DNA of 64,000 bases from Streptomyces clavuligerus (GTDB lineage Bacteria; Actinomycetota; Actinomycetes; Streptomycetales; Streptomycetaceae), in contig NZ_CP027858.1 of assembly GCF_005519465.1 (NCBI RefSeq), forward strand, positions 62,001-126,000, written 5' to 3'. The position numbers were made by a program, and so were the translations under genes. Under the pieces are notes generated by a model. The model searched no databases. It was not told where the DNA came from and worked only from the letters and a program-made list of their open reading frames with translations. How positions within the stretch are numbered: position 1 is the first letter of the stretch; the number at the start of each line of letters is the position of its first letter. Of the stretch, positions 8,653-17,963 are shown in pieces.

Positions 8653-9980
8653 GGTGTCCTCACTTCACGGGTGGTGTTCCGGTGGTGCTCGCGCAGGGCG
8701 GACCGCAGGTGCAGCCACCACACGGCGGAGCCGGTGACGGTCGCTGCGGCGACGCCCCAGGCCGAGCCGGTGGTGCCGGCCAGGGCCGCCCCGCCGAGCC
8801 CGCCGCCGGCGTAGCAGGTGGAGGCGTAGAGCTGGCAGCGCAGGCTGCGCCGGGCCGCGGCGAGGGCGCGCAGTCCGGCCGCCGCGCCGACGCCGAGACC
8901 GGCGCCCGCGACGCCGAGGGTGGCGGGCACGACGAGTCCGGAGGCGGCGTGCCAGACCTCGCCGAGCACCAGCTCACCGGCCCGGTCCGGGACCAGCAGC
9001 AGGGCCGCGCCCCAGAGCAGCGCGGCGGCGGCCTGCCCGCCGCCGAGCAGGAGGCAGAACCGGGGCAGCCGGTGCGGGGCCCGCCGCAGGACGCGGGCGG
9101 CTTCCGCGACGGTGACGAGCGACAGCCCCATCAGTACGGCGAGGAACGGGGCGAGCAGCAGTTCGGCGCCCCGGATCACGCCCACCGCGCCGACGCCGAC
9201 GATCGCGCCGAGGCCGTAGGCCCGGAGTTGGGCCGCGCCGCTGACGGCGGCGTTCTCGGCCAGATAGCGGTAGCCGAGGTCGCGCTGTTCGCGGAGCCAG
9301 GCGCGGGCTCCGGCCGGGCGGGGCAGGATGCCGGACTGGAGGCAGCCGTATCCCGCGGCCACGGCGGCGGCCGTGCCCCAGGCGAGCACGAACGCGGCCA
9401 CGCCGCCGACAGGGGCGGCCACCAGCAGGGCGGGGACGAGGGCGAGGGCTCCCAGGAGGTCGTTGGCGAACGCCTTCCGTCCGGTGCCCGCGGCGAAGAA
9501 CGCGAACCGCCAGGCGTCCTGGAGCAGCAGGGCGGGCAGGACGGCGCCGAGGGCGGCGAAGGCGGGTCCCACCGGGCCGCCCAGGAGCAGCCCGGTGGTC
9601 AGGCACGCCGTGCCGACGGTGACGCCGACGGCGAGGGCGGTGCCCGAGGAGCGGGCCGCCGCCGTGCGCCAGGACGCGACCGGCACGGCGCTGAAGCGGA
9701 CCATCAGGGGGTCGGTGGCCAGCCCGCGGGAGACGCCGAGGACGACGCCGTAGGTCACCCAGGCCAGGCTGAACACGCCGAACGCGGCCAGCCCGAGGGA
9801 GCGGGCGACACAGATGCCCAGCGCGAAGCTGGTCAGGCTACAGACCGCCTGGTCGGCCAGTCCCCAGGAGAGCCGGCGGGCGATGGCTCCCCCGGCGGCG
9901 GGCGGGTCCGACGCGGGTGCCGTCGGGGGTGCCGGTGCGGCCGGGCCCGGGTTCTCCTGTCCGGTGGTCATCGGCGTCAT
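8649..9980 (-). CDS. Wzx-like polysaccharide flippase
   Basis: Multi-spanning membrane protein of 443 residues with about twelve hydrophobic helices, fitting the MOP/Wzx family that flips undecaprenyl-linked repeat units across the membrane. It has no ATP-binding motif. The first 35 residues are a disordered Pro/Ala/Gly-rich leader; the first helix begins near LADQAVCSLTSFALGICVA. ATG 9980 is chosen because it overlaps the stop of the DUF4910 gene (ATGA); ATG 9971, three codons in, is the alternative. Position among glycosyltransferases and a polymerase supports the call, although Wzx proteins diverge too much for motif proof. Confidence 0.8.
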   Translation of the reverse strand: MTPMTTGQENPGPAAPAPPTAPASDPPAAGGAIARRLSWGLADQAVCSLTSFALGICVARSLGLAAFGVFSLAWVTYGVVLGVSRGLATDPLMVRFSAVPVASWRTAAARSSGTALAVGVTVGTACLTTGLLLGGPVGPAFAALGAVLPALLLQDAWRFAFFAAGTGRKAFANDLLGALALVPALLVAAPVGGVAAFVLAWGTAAAVAAGYGCLQSGILPRPAGARAWLREQRDLGYRYLAENAAVSGAAQLRAYGLGAIVGVGAVGVIRGAELLLAPFLAVLMGLSLVTVAEAARVLRRAPHRLPRFCLLLGGGQAAAALLWGAALLLVPDRAGELVLGEVWHAASGLVVPATLGVAGAGLGVGAAAGLRALAAARRSLRCQLYASTCYAGGGLGGAALAGTTGSAWGVAAATVTGSAVWWLHLRSALREHHRNTTREVRTP

Positions 9981-11290
9981 GCCGTGATCAGCCCGGCGGT
10001 GTGCAGGGCGTCGGCGGCTGCGGTGACGGCGTCGAAGGGCAGCCCGGACCGTTCGGCGACGTCCAGCAGGCTGTGTCCGCCGTCGGAGAGGCTGAGCACC
10101 CAGAGCATGGCCATCTGGGCCTGTTGGGCGTCGCTTCGGCCGCCGAGCGAGTCGTACAGTCCGCGTCGGCCGAGCTGGGGTTCGCCGTAGGGGCTGAGGT
10201 TGCGGTAGCGCCGGTTGCGGTCGAGTACGGCGCATGCCTCGCGGCAGACGGCGAGGGTGTCCGCCAGCGCCTCCGGGGTGACGAAGTCCGGGTTGTCCGC
10301 CGAGGTGTGGTATTCGGGGTAGCCCGCGTAGGGGGTCCGGCTGAGCGAGCCCACGCCGAGGTCGAAGCCGGGTGAGCAGAACTGCCGCTCGTCGTAGCCG
10401 TACGGGGTGAATTCGGTGATGCGGTGGGGGCGGTCGGAGGCGGCGAGTACGTACCGCATCACGCGGTCGATCTCCGCGTCGCCGCGTCTGCTCTGTTTGT
10501 AGGTCAGCCGGCCCGGGTCTCCGGCGCAGGCCAGCACCAGCCCGTGCGCGACCCGTCCCCCGGTCTCCGGTCCCGCCGGGGCGGGGAGTGCCCCGCCCAC
10601 CCGTTCCGGGTTGCGGGCCAGCCAGGTGATCGCCCCGATGGTGCCGGGCGCGAACAGGAACCGGTAGGTGTACCAGGGGGTCCCCTCCGCCAGCGCCCCG
10701 GCCAGCCAGGTCGCCACCGCGATGCCGGCCAGGTTGTCGTTGGCCAGCGAGGGGTGGCAGACGTGGCAGGAGATGAGCACCTCGTCGGTGACCTGTCCGG
10801 GGACGACGTGTTCGGCGTAGGTGAGGTGGCCGTCGGCGAGGGTGGAGTCGATACGGACCTCGTAGTCGCCGTCCGGGAGGGCGTCCAGGGTCTCCTGGGC
10901 CAGGCAGAATCCCCACTGGGGCCGGTAGTAGCTGGTGCGGTAGGGCACCCAGGACGGGTGGTCGGGCAGGGTGTGCAGATGTCCGCGCAGCTCGTCCAGG
11001 GACAGGGTCGCCGAGACGGGCACGCTGTAGCCGAGGACGTGCAGGCTGGACGCGGCGAAGTCGACGACCCGTTTCCCGGTGGGGTCGGCGATGTAGGCGT
11101 CCTTGATGTTCCACTCCTGGGGCACCGTCCAGTCGAGCACGGGTGTCCCCGTCGGCACCTCGTGGACCTGGAGCGGCAGGTGTTCGCCGACGATGTCCAG
11201 GGTGGCGCGCACCCCGTCGCCGGTGATGCTCCGGCAGAGCGGGTACAACCGCTCCACCAGGGCGTGCATCTCCTCGCCTGCCCCGGTCAC
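9977..11290 (-). CDS. DUF4910 protein, M28-peptidase-like with winged-helix tail
   Basis: Aminopeptidase-like protein of the DUF4910 family, 437 residues. The zinc-site residues of the M28 fold are visible: CHVCHPSLANDNLAG (His and Asp), an acidic residue in YDERQFCSPG, and a His in YPEYHTSADNPDF. The last 60 residues (SDAQQAQMAMLWVLSLSDGG, then DVAERSG) look like a small winged-helix domain. Such proteins recur in surface-polysaccharide clusters, next to cytidylyltransferases and PIG-L enzymes, but their reaction is not established to my knowledge. The GTG at 11290 overlaps the SDR stop (GTGA); ATG 11269 with an adjacent GAGGAG is a possible alternative. Confidence 0.85.
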   Translation of the reverse strand: MTGAGEEMHALVERLYPLCRSITGDGVRATLDIVGEHLPLQVHEVPTGTPVLDWTVPQEWNIKDAYIADPTGKRVVDFAASSLHVLGYSVPVSATLSLDELRGHLHTLPDHPSWVPYRTSYYRPQWGFCLAQETLDALPDGDYEVRIDSTLADGHLTYAEHVVPGQVTDEVLISCHVCHPSLANDNLAGIAVATWLAGALAEGTPWYTYRFLFAPGTIGAITWLARNPERVGGALPAPAGPETGGRVAHGLVLACAGDPGRLTYKQSRRGDAEIDRVMRYVLAASDRPHRITEFTPYGYDERQFCSPGFDLGVGSLSRTPYAGYPEYHTSADNPDFVTPEALADTLAVCREACAVLDRNRRYRNLSPYGEPQLGRRGLYDSLGGRSDAQQAQMAMLWVLSLSDGGHSLLDVAERSGLPFDAVTAAADALHTAGLITA

Positions 11291-12312
11291 CGGCGCCACC
11301 GCAGGGTGTCGTCGACGGCGCCGGTGTCGGCGGCGGTCCGCAGGACGGCCAGCCGGGTGAAGCGGCGTTCGAAGTCCTCGCGGGTCAGGCCGTGGGCCCG
11401 GTAGGCGTCGGCGAGTTCGAGGGCGCCCCGTTTCACCGTCCACGCGCAGTCGAAGCCGGGTATCGCGGCGCGGAACCGGGAGAAGTCCACCCGGTAGGAC
11501 CGGGGGTCGGCGCCGGTCTCGCCGGTGATCCGCACCCGGGAGCCGGTGACCGCCTCGGCGACCTGTGCGGCGATCTCGGCGACCGTGACGTTGTTGGTCT
11601 CGCTGCCGATGTTGAACGCCCGGCCGTGGACGGCCTCCCGGGGCGCGGTCAGCGCGGCGGCGAAGGCCCGGGCGATGTCGGCGGCGTGCACCAGCGGGCG
11701 CCAGGGGGTGCCGTCGGAGAGGACGAGCACCTCGCCGGTGAGGAGGGCGTGGCCCACCAGGTTGTTCAGCACGATGTCGGCGCGGAGCCGGGGCGAGTGG
11801 CCGAAGGCGGTGGCGTTGCGCAGGAACACCGGGGTGAAGTCGGTGTCGGCGAGGGCGTGCAGGTCGTCCTCCACCCGTACCTTGGACTCGGCGTACGGGG
11901 TCACCGGGCGCAGCGGGGCGTCCTCGGTCACCAGGTCGTCCCCCCCGGCGGCGCCGTAGACCGAGCAGGTGGACGCGTAGAGGAAGCGCCGTACTCCGGC
12001 GTCGCGGGCGAGCTTGGCCAGCCGCACGGACGCGTGGTGGTTGATGGCGTAGGTGAGGTCGGGTGCCAGCGCTCCCAGCGGGTCGTTGGAGAGCGCGGCC
12101 AGGTGGATCACGGCGTCCGCACCGGCCAGGTGGTCGGCGGTGACATCGCGCAGGTCGACCCGGTGTCCCGGCGGGTCGGCGGGCGGCGGGCCCAGGACGC
12201 AGTCGGCGAAGAGGCCCGCGTCCAGTCCGGTGATCTCGTGGCCCGCGTCCGCGAGGACCGGGGCCATCACGGTGCCCAGGTATCCCTGGTGTCCGGTCAG
12301 CAGCACACGCAC
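11287..12312 (-). CDS. NAD-dependent epimerase/dehydratase (extended SDR)
   Basis: Nucleotide-sugar SDR of 341 residues. The NAD-binding glycine motif is TGHQGYLGTVM at the N-terminus, followed by HLAALSND, the catalytic Ser region STCSVYG, and the Tyr/Lys pair in PYAESK; FNIGSETNNVTV near residue 235 is the usual substrate-side loop. It probably acts as an epimerase, dehydratase or reductase on the CDP-sugar made by the neighbouring nucleotidyltransferase. No separate CDP-glucose 4,6-dehydratase is present, so this enzyme may fill that step; that is inference. Three bases separate it from the PIG-L gene. Confidence 0.88.
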   Translation of the reverse strand: MRVLLTGHQGYLGTVMAPVLADAGHEITGLDAGLFADCVLGPPPADPPGHRVDLRDVTADHLAGADAVIHLAALSNDPLGALAPDLTYAINHHASVRLAKLARDAGVRRFLYASTCSVYGAAGGDDLVTEDAPLRPVTPYAESKVRVEDDLHALADTDFTPVFLRNATAFGHSPRLRADIVLNNLVGHALLTGEVLVLSDGTPWRPLVHAADIARAFAAALTAPREAVHGRAFNIGSETNNVTVAEIAAQVAEAVTGSRVRITGETGADPRSYRVDFSRFRAAIPGFDCAWTVKRGALELADAYRAHGLTREDFERRFTRLAVLRTAADTGAVDDTLRWRR

Positions 12313-12315
12313 GGT

Positions 12316-12963
12316 TCATTCCCCCAGGTCGAGAGTGAGTTTGGTGACGGCGAACGCCTCGGCGTACCGCGTGTGGCATTCGATGCCGCGGATGCGGGCG
12401 AGCCCGAGGAAGGCTTCCCGGTCGTACCAGGGCCGGTGGTGTTGGGAGGGGTAGTGCTCCTGGAGCAGCCGGGCCTTGTCCTCGGCGTTTTGGGGGGTCA
12501 GCGGCTGGTACGCCACCGGGCGGCCGAGGTCGCCGTCCCATTTGACGATCTCGTAGCCGAGGACGAGGTGGTCGCGGAAGGCGGTGGTGACGAGCCGCGC
12601 GAGGGAGCGGTGGTCCTGGTGGGCGTCCTCGGTCCGCGGGGCCAGGACGAGATCGGGGTCGGTCCGTGCGCGCAGTTCCTCGACGGCGGCCTTGGCCTCG
12701 TCCCAGTGGGCGGGCAGCCGTCCGTCCGGCAGTTTGAGCACGGTCAGCCGCAGGTCGGCGTCGGGGCAGAAGGCGGTGAGCGCGGCCCGTTCCTCCTGTT
12801 CCCGTTCGGTGCCCGCGCCGGTGAGCACCAGCGCGTCGACGCGGAGGCCGGGCCGGGCGCGGCACAGGGTCAGCAGGGTGCCACCGGTGCCGATGGCGAT
12901 GTCGTCGCAGTGGGCGCCGACCGCGGCGACGCGGTGCAGGCGGGCGCCGCTCAGGCCGATCAC
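12316..12963 (-). CDS. PIG-L family LmbE-like deacetylase
   Basis: Zinc-dependent N-deacetylase of the PIG-L/LmbE family, 215 residues, a normal length. The metal-binding motif appears as GAHCDD (usual form A/P-HPDD) near residue 16, and the second cluster as EDAHQDH near residue 115. Substrates in this family are N-acetylated sugars, so it may deacetylate a sugar intermediate or the finished polymer unit. The GTG start at 12963 overlaps the stop of the cytidylyltransferase (GTGA). It lies inside the five-gene block with methyltransferase, nucleotidyltransferase, SDR and DUF4910, which appear to work together. Confidence 0.87.
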   Translation of the reverse strand: MIGLSGARLHRVAAVGAHCDDIAIGTGGTLLTLCRARPGLRVDALVLTGAGTEREQEERAALTAFCPDADLRLTVLKLPDGRLPAHWDEAKAAVEELRARTDPDLVLAPRTEDAHQDHRSLARLVTTAFRDHLVLGYEIVKWDGDLGRPVAYQPLTPQNAEDKARLLQEHYPSQHHRPWYDREAFLGLARIRGIECHTRYAEAFAVTKLTLDLGE

Positions 12964-13781
12964 GCGGTCCTCGCCCCGGTGCCGCCGGTCGCGCCCGCTG
13001 TGGCGCCGTCCCGTTCCCACACGGCCCACGGGTGGTCGCCCCGGGCGTAGGCGGCGTCGAGCGCGGCCCGCTCCTTCACGGTGTCGGTCGGCTTCCAGAA
13101 GCCGCGGTGCCGGTGCGCCACCAGCCGTCCGCGTTTGGCGAGCCGGGCGCAGCCGTCGGCGACCAGGTCCCCGTTCTCGGGGATGTGGTCGAAGATCTCC
13201 TGCCGGAGGACGAAGTAGCCGCCGTTCTCCCACAGGGGCAGTTCGCTCACCGCGGTGATGCCCCCGACCAGGCCGTCCTCGCCCAGGTCCACGCAGTGGA
13301 ACGAGGACTGCGGCGGCACCACCATCATGGAGGCGCCTGCGTCGCGGCGGGCGAACCGGTCGATCATCTCGGGCAGCGGGGCGTCGGTGAGCACATCGGC
13401 GTAGTTGGCGAGGAACATCTCGTCGCCGTCGAGGTGGTGCCGGACCCGGCGCAGCCGTTCCCCGATCGGTGACTCGATGCCGGTCTGGACGAACGTGATC
13501 CGCCAGGAGGCGATGTCGGTGGAGAGCAGTTCGGTCCGACCGTCGCGGAGCACGAAGTCGTTGGACGTCGTCTCCCGGTAGGTGAGGAAGAACTCCTTGA
13601 TGTGGTGGGCCCCGTAGCCGAGGCAGAGGATGAACTCCGTGTGCCCGTAGTGCGCGTAGTAGCGCATGACATGCCAGATCAGCGGGCGCGGGCCGACCAT
13701 CGCCATGGGTTTGGGCATGTCGTCGTCGGTGCCGTTGCGCATCCGCATCCCGTAACCGCCGCAGAACAGGACGACCTTCAT
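12960..13781 (-). CDS. Glucose-1-phosphate cytidylyltransferase-like nucleotidyltransferase
   Basis: Sugar-1-phosphate nucleotidyltransferase of 273 residues, best matching the RfbF/glucose-1-phosphate cytidylyltransferase group. The N-terminus MKVVLFCGGYGMRM is the nucleotide-binding loop, followed by MPKPMAMVG and PLIWHVMRYYAHYG. It would make CDP-glucose (or another CDP-sugar) from CTP and the sugar phosphate in the cytosol. The loop reads NYADVLTD where classic RfbF has a TYGDG-type sequence, so it is a divergent subtype and base or sugar preference is less certain. ATGA overlap with the methyltransferase upstream and GTGA with PIG-L downstream. Confidence 0.8.
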   Translation of the reverse strand: MKVVLFCGGYGMRMRNGTDDDMPKPMAMVGPRPLIWHVMRYYAHYGHTEFILCLGYGAHHIKEFFLTYRETTSNDFVLRDGRTELLSTDIASWRITFVQTGIESPIGERLRRVRHHLDGDEMFLANYADVLTDAPLPEMIDRFARRDAGASMMVVPPQSSFHCVDLGEDGLVGGITAVSELPLWENGGYFVLRQEIFDHIPENGDLVADGCARLAKRGRLVAHRHRGFWKPTDTVKERAALDAAYARGDHPWAVWERDGATAGATGGTGARTA

Positions 13782-15013
13782 GATGTGACCTCGACCATGC
13801 TCAGTTCCGGGATGGGGAAGACCAGCCGGCCGCCCCAGGTGTGCACGAAGGACAGTTGCTCGACGAGTTCGGCGCGCAGGTTCCAGGGGAGGACGAGGAC
13901 GTAGTCCGGCCGGTCGGCGGCGATCCGCTCGGGCGGCAGGATGGGGATGCGGGTGCCCGGGGTGAATCTGCCGTGCTTGTAGGGGTTGCGGTCGACCGTG
14001 TACGGGAGCAGGTCGGGCCGGATGCCGCAGTGGTTGAGCAGGGTGTTGCCCTTGCCGGGGGCGCCGTAGCCGACGACGGTCTCGCCGCGTTCGGCGGCCT
14101 CGACGAGGAATCGCAGGAGGTTCCGGCGGACGGTGGCCACGCGGGCGGAGAACGCGGTGTACCCGGACAGTTCCTCCAGTCCGGCGGCCTTCTCCCGGGC
14201 CAGGGCGTCGGCGACCCGCCCGGTCGGTTCCCCGGCCGTCTCGGCGGGCCGGGCCCACAGCCGGATGGAACCGCCGTGGGTGGGCAGGTGTTCGACGTCC
14301 ACGAGCGCGAGTCCGCCGCTCGCCAGTGCCCGGGCCGCGGACGCGACCGTGTAGTACTGGAAGTGCTCGTGGTAGATCGTGTCGTACTGGTTCAGCTCGA
14401 TCAGGGTCAGCAGGTGCTGCACCTCGATGGAGACCCAGCCGTCGTCGGCGACCAGGGCGCGCAGCCCCCGGGTGAATCCGACCACGTCGGGGATGTGCGC
14501 GTACACGTTGTTCGCCACGACCAGGTCCGCCGGGCCGTGTGCGGCGCGGACGGCGGTGCCGGTGGCCGGGGAGAGGAACTCCGTGAGCGTGGGTACGCCC
14601 GCGTCCCGCGCGGCGGCGCCGACGTTCTCCGACGGCTCGATGCCGAGGCAGCGGATGCCCCGGTCCACCAGGTGCCGCAGCAGATATCCGTCGTTGCTGG
14701 CGACCTCGACCACGAAGGCGTCGGGGCCGAGGCCCAGCCGCCGTACGGTGCCGTCGACGTAGGCGCGCGCGTGCTCCACCCAGGAGGTCGAGTAGGAGGA
14801 GAAGTAGGCGTACTCCGTGAAGGTCTCCTCCGGGGTGATCAGCGGAGGGAGCTGCGCGAGCCAGCAGTCGGTGCAGACCCGCAGATGGAGCGGGTAGGTC
14901 GGTTCCGGCTGGTCCAGTTGGTCCGCGGCGAGAAAGCTCTCGCACGGCGGGGTCGCCCCCAGGTCGACGACCCCGGCCAGCGCCGTGGAGCCGCAGAGTC
15001 GGCATCGTGTCAT
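13778..15013 (-). CDS. NDP-sugar C-methyltransferase (zinc-finger SAM enzyme)
   Basis: Class I SAM methyltransferase of 411 residues with the three-part layout of NDP-hexose C-methyltransferases. The N-terminal zinc-binding region has CRLCG and VCTDC (about residues 4-55). The central SAM-binding core has VVEVASNDGYLL (about 105). The C-terminal domain has VGYGAPGKGNTLLN and YTVDRNPYKHG (about 315-345). Family members add a methyl to C-3 of a 4-keto sugar nucleotide, producing a branched deoxysugar. Beside a cytidylyltransferase and SDR, a CDP-linked C-methyl sugar is the natural inference. ATGA overlaps with both neighbours. Confidence 0.88.
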   Translation of the reverse strand: MTRCRLCGSTALAGVVDLGATPPCESFLAADQLDQPEPTYPLHLRVCTDCWLAQLPPLITPEETFTEYAYFSSYSTSWVEHARAYVDGTVRRLGLGPDAFVVEVASNDGYLLRHLVDRGIRCLGIEPSENVGAAARDAGVPTLTEFLSPATGTAVRAAHGPADLVVANNVYAHIPDVVGFTRGLRALVADDGWVSIEVQHLLTLIELNQYDTIYHEHFQYYTVASAARALASGGLALVDVEHLPTHGGSIRLWARPAETAGEPTGRVADALAREKAAGLEELSGYTAFSARVATVRRNLLRFLVEAAERGETVVGYGAPGKGNTLLNHCGIRPDLLPYTVDRNPYKHGRFTPGTRIPILPPERIAADRPDYVLVLPWNLRAELVEQLSFVHTWGGRLVFPIPELSMVEVTS

Positions 15014-16296
15014 CTTCTGCCCCCATCCCCGCCCGCGCGGGTGCCCCGCCGCGGGTCGGTGCTCGTGTCCCCTGTCGGCGGCGGGCCGTCCCCGCCGCCG
15101 GACCGCGCCGCGAGAGCGGTGCGGTACGCGTCCACCAGGCGCTCCAGCCCGACGGCCGGGCTGAAGCCCCGCTCGTAGCGGCGCCGGGCCGCCCGGCCCA
15201 TCTCCTGGTTGCGGGCCGGGTCGGCCGTGATCCGGCGCAGGCAGGCCGCGAGCGAGGCGGGCTCGCCCGGCCGGTGCAGCAGCCCCGTCACCCCGTCCTC
15301 GACGAGTTCGACGAAACCGCCGTGACCGGCGGCGACGGTCGGGACCCCCGCCGCCATCGCCTCCGCCGCGACCAGTCCGAAGGTCTCCATGGCCAGCGAG
15401 GGCGCCACCACGGCCACCGCCCGCGCGACCGCCCGCCGGCACTGCTCCGGGTCGTAGAGGCCGACGTGGCGCACGTCGTCCCGGCCCGCGGCCCACGCGC
15501 TCACCTCCCGCTCCAGCGGCCCCGACCCGGCGAGCACCAGTGGGACGCCCACCCCGCCGTCCGCGGCGATCCGGTCCCACGCGGCCATGAGGAGCGCCAC
15601 GCCCTTCGCCTCCGCGAGCCGCCCGAGGAAGAGCAGATGCTCGCCCGCTCCCGTGCGGAGGGCGCCCGGGTCGGGCACGAAGTTGTGCTTCACCGCCAGC
15701 CGCCCGGCCGGGAGGCCCGCGTCCAGCAGGATGTCGCGCTGCGCCGCCGAGATGCAGAGGAACCGCTCCACACCGGACCACCACCGCCGTCGGTTCACCG
15801 TCAGACCGACCGCGAGCGGCAGCGTCGCCAGCCGGGAGCCCCGGTAGCAGCCGTGCCGGACGGCGGGCAGCGGCGCCGCCCGGCCGACGCACTCGGTGCA
15901 CAGCCTGCCGTCCCGCTGGAGTGTGCCGGGCGGGCAGATCTGGGCGTAGTTGTGCAGGGTGGCGACGGCGGGCACCCCGGCGTCGGCGCAGGCGGCGACC
16001 ACCGAGGGCGACAGCAGCGGGAAGACGTTGTGGAGGTGGACCACGTCCGGCCGCTCGGCGCGGAGCCGGGCGGCCAGCTCGGTGCGGACCGCCGGGTTCC
16101 AGGGCACGAGCAGCGGCACCGCGGCCTTGGCGGGCAGGGACCGGGCGGCGATGTCGTCGCTGCGCCGCTCGAACGTCCCGACCCGGTGACCGGCCGCCCG
16201 CAGCAGCTCCACCTCCTGGTCGACGACCCGGTTCTCCCCGCTCGGCTGCGCCGAGGAGTAGCGATTGTGCACCACGAGAACGTGCAGACCCTGCAT
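15010..16296 (-). CDS. Glycosyltransferase family 4
   Basis: Retaining GT-B glycosyltransferase, 428 residues. The acceptor-side N-terminal domain starts LHVLVVHNRYSSAQPSGEN, includes DVVHLHNVFPLLSP, and has two cysteine pairs (QICPPG, CTECVG) typical of one polysaccharide GT4 subgroup. The donor-binding half has LLFLGRLAEAKGV and an E-x7-E motif around METFGLVAAEAMAAG. The tail is a disordered Gly/Arg-rich stretch. ATG 16296 is preferred because an AGGAGGTGA site stands about 10 bases upstream; a GTG at 16308 overlaps the polymerase stop and is the alternative. It extends the repeat unit on the inner membrane face. Confidence 0.9.
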   Translation of the reverse strand: MQGLHVLVVHNRYSSAQPSGENRVVDQEVELLRAAGHRVGTFERRSDDIAARSLPAKAAVPLLVPWNPAVRTELAARLRAERPDVVHLHNVFPLLSPSVVAACADAGVPAVATLHNYAQICPPGTLQRDGRLCTECVGRAAPLPAVRHGCYRGSRLATLPLAVGLTVNRRRWWSGVERFLCISAAQRDILLDAGLPAGRLAVKHNFVPDPGALRTGAGEHLLFLGRLAEAKGVALLMAAWDRIAADGGVGVPLVLAGSGPLEREVSAWAAGRDDVRHVGLYDPEQCRRAVARAVAVVAPSLAMETFGLVAAEAMAAGVPTVAAGHGGFVELVEDGVTGLLHRPGEPASLAACLRRITADPARNQEMGRAARRRYERGFSPAVGLERLVDAYRTALAARSGGGDGPPPTGDTSTDPRRGTRAGGDGGRR

Positions 16297-16304
16297 GGGC
16301 GCGG

Positions 16305-17603
16305 TCACCTCCTCTCCCGCGGCCGGCGCGGGAGACGTCGTCGGGGGGCGGCGGGCGCCGGGAGGGGCGCGGCCGTGGCGGGTGCCGCCAGCAGCGAGGC
16401 GGCCAGGGCCAGATGCAGCAGATACGGTGAGGCGTCGCCCAGCCCTGCCTCGGTGTACGAGGAGATGGCGCAGTAGCTGATGAGGAAGATCGCGCAGGCC
16501 CTCGGCAGCGACGGCGGACGCAGCAGCGCGACACCGCCCAGCACGACGATGATCGACGCCACGAGGGCGAGGCCGACCAGGCCCTGTTCCAGATAGACGG
16601 CGAGCCAGCTGTTGTCGATCGGCAGCCCGCCGAACGACTTGTCGCCCAGGCCCACGCCGAACAGCCGCTCCGCGGTGGTCCGGGGCTCCGCCAGCAGGGC
16701 GTCCCAGACCTTGGCCCGGCCGGTGAGGCTGGAGAAGTGCTCCTTGCTCTGTCCGCGCAGGAACCACGCCTGCACCGCGGAGGCGAACCCCACCGCGGCC
16801 ACGGCCGCGCACACCACCGTCCAGGCGAAGAACCGGCGGGCGGGGCCGCTGGTCAGCAGGAGCGAGCCGATCGCCAGCACCAGCCCGGCGAGCAGGCCCA
16901 CGGTCGCCGTCCTGGTGTGGGTCAGCGCGAGCAGGATGAGGGTCGGGACGATGATCACGGCCGCGCTGGTGCCGGTGGTGCGACGGCCCAGCAGGAGCAG
17001 CACGGTGAGCCCGATGATCACTGCGGCGTACTGTCCGATCTGCGGCGGGGTGAGCGGCCACAGCGCGCCGACCAGCCGTCCGCCGTACAGCTCGGGCATG
17101 GCCGCGCCCGGCGAGACGACCAGCCCGGCGGCCGCGGAGCCGATCACCGCGAAGTAGAGCCGGATGTGGTGGCGGACGAAGGTCAGGCTCCCGTCCCACC
17201 AGCGGCTGAGCAGCCACAGCGTGCCGACGAAGAGGGAGAGCCGGGCACAGCGGAACATCGCGCCGAACCCGGACTCCAGGATCGCGCTGGAGATCACGCT
17301 CGGCACCAGCAACAGGGTGAGCAGGAAGACGAAGGCGCTGGCGCGGATGCGCAGCCGGAGGTTGAGGGCGAGTGCCAGGGCGAACGCGGCGGCGAGCGCG
17401 CCCATCGTGACCATCTGCATGAGGGAGCGGGGCAGCGGGACGATGGTCTTCGCCCCGGCGGAGCCGAGGGTGTTGAGGACGAGCAGCCCCCAGACGATCC
17501 CGACGGTCTTCGGTGGTCCGGGCGGGCGCGGTTCGGCGCCGGGGTGGGGGCCCGCCGGGTCCGCTCCGCCCGGCAGGCCGCGCCGCCGTAGATATCCGGC
17601 CAT
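16305..17603 (-). CDS. O-antigen polymerase/ligase-like membrane protein (Wzy)
   Basis: Polytopic membrane protein of 432 residues with about eleven to twelve helices, consistent with Wzy polymerase or WaaL-type ligase. A large outward loop carries SSLTGRAKVWDALLAEP and VGLGDKSFGGLPIDNSWL, resembling the arginine/aspartate-containing loop around the NxWL motif of this family. It would polymerise flipped repeat units outside the membrane. The start is uncertain: ATG 17603 or GTG 17612, neither with a strong ribosome site. The end is rich in Pro/Arg. A 360-base gap upstream breaks the otherwise overlapping gene chain, so a separate promoter is possible. Confidence 0.8.
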   Translation of the reverse strand: MAGYLRRRGLPGGADPAGPHPGAEPRPPGPPKTVGIVWGLLVLNTLGSAGAKTIVPLPRSLMQMVTMGALAAAFALALALNLRLRIRASAFVFLLTLLLVPSVISSAILESGFGAMFRCARLSLFVGTLWLLSRWWDGSLTFVRHHIRLYFAVIGSAAAGLVVSPGAAMPELYGGRLVGALWPLTPPQIGQYAAVIIGLTVLLLLGRRTTGTSAAVIIVPTLILLALTHTRTATVGLLAGLVLAIGSLLLTSGPARRFFAWTVVCAAVAAVGFASAVQAWFLRGQSKEHFSSLTGRAKVWDALLAEPRTTAERLFGVGLGDKSFGGLPIDNSWLAVYLEQGLVGLALVASIIVVLGGVALLRPPSLPRACAIFLISYCAISSYTEAGLGDASPYLLHLALAASLLAAPATAAPLPAPAAPRRRLPRRPRERR

Positions 17604-17963
<360 letters not shown>

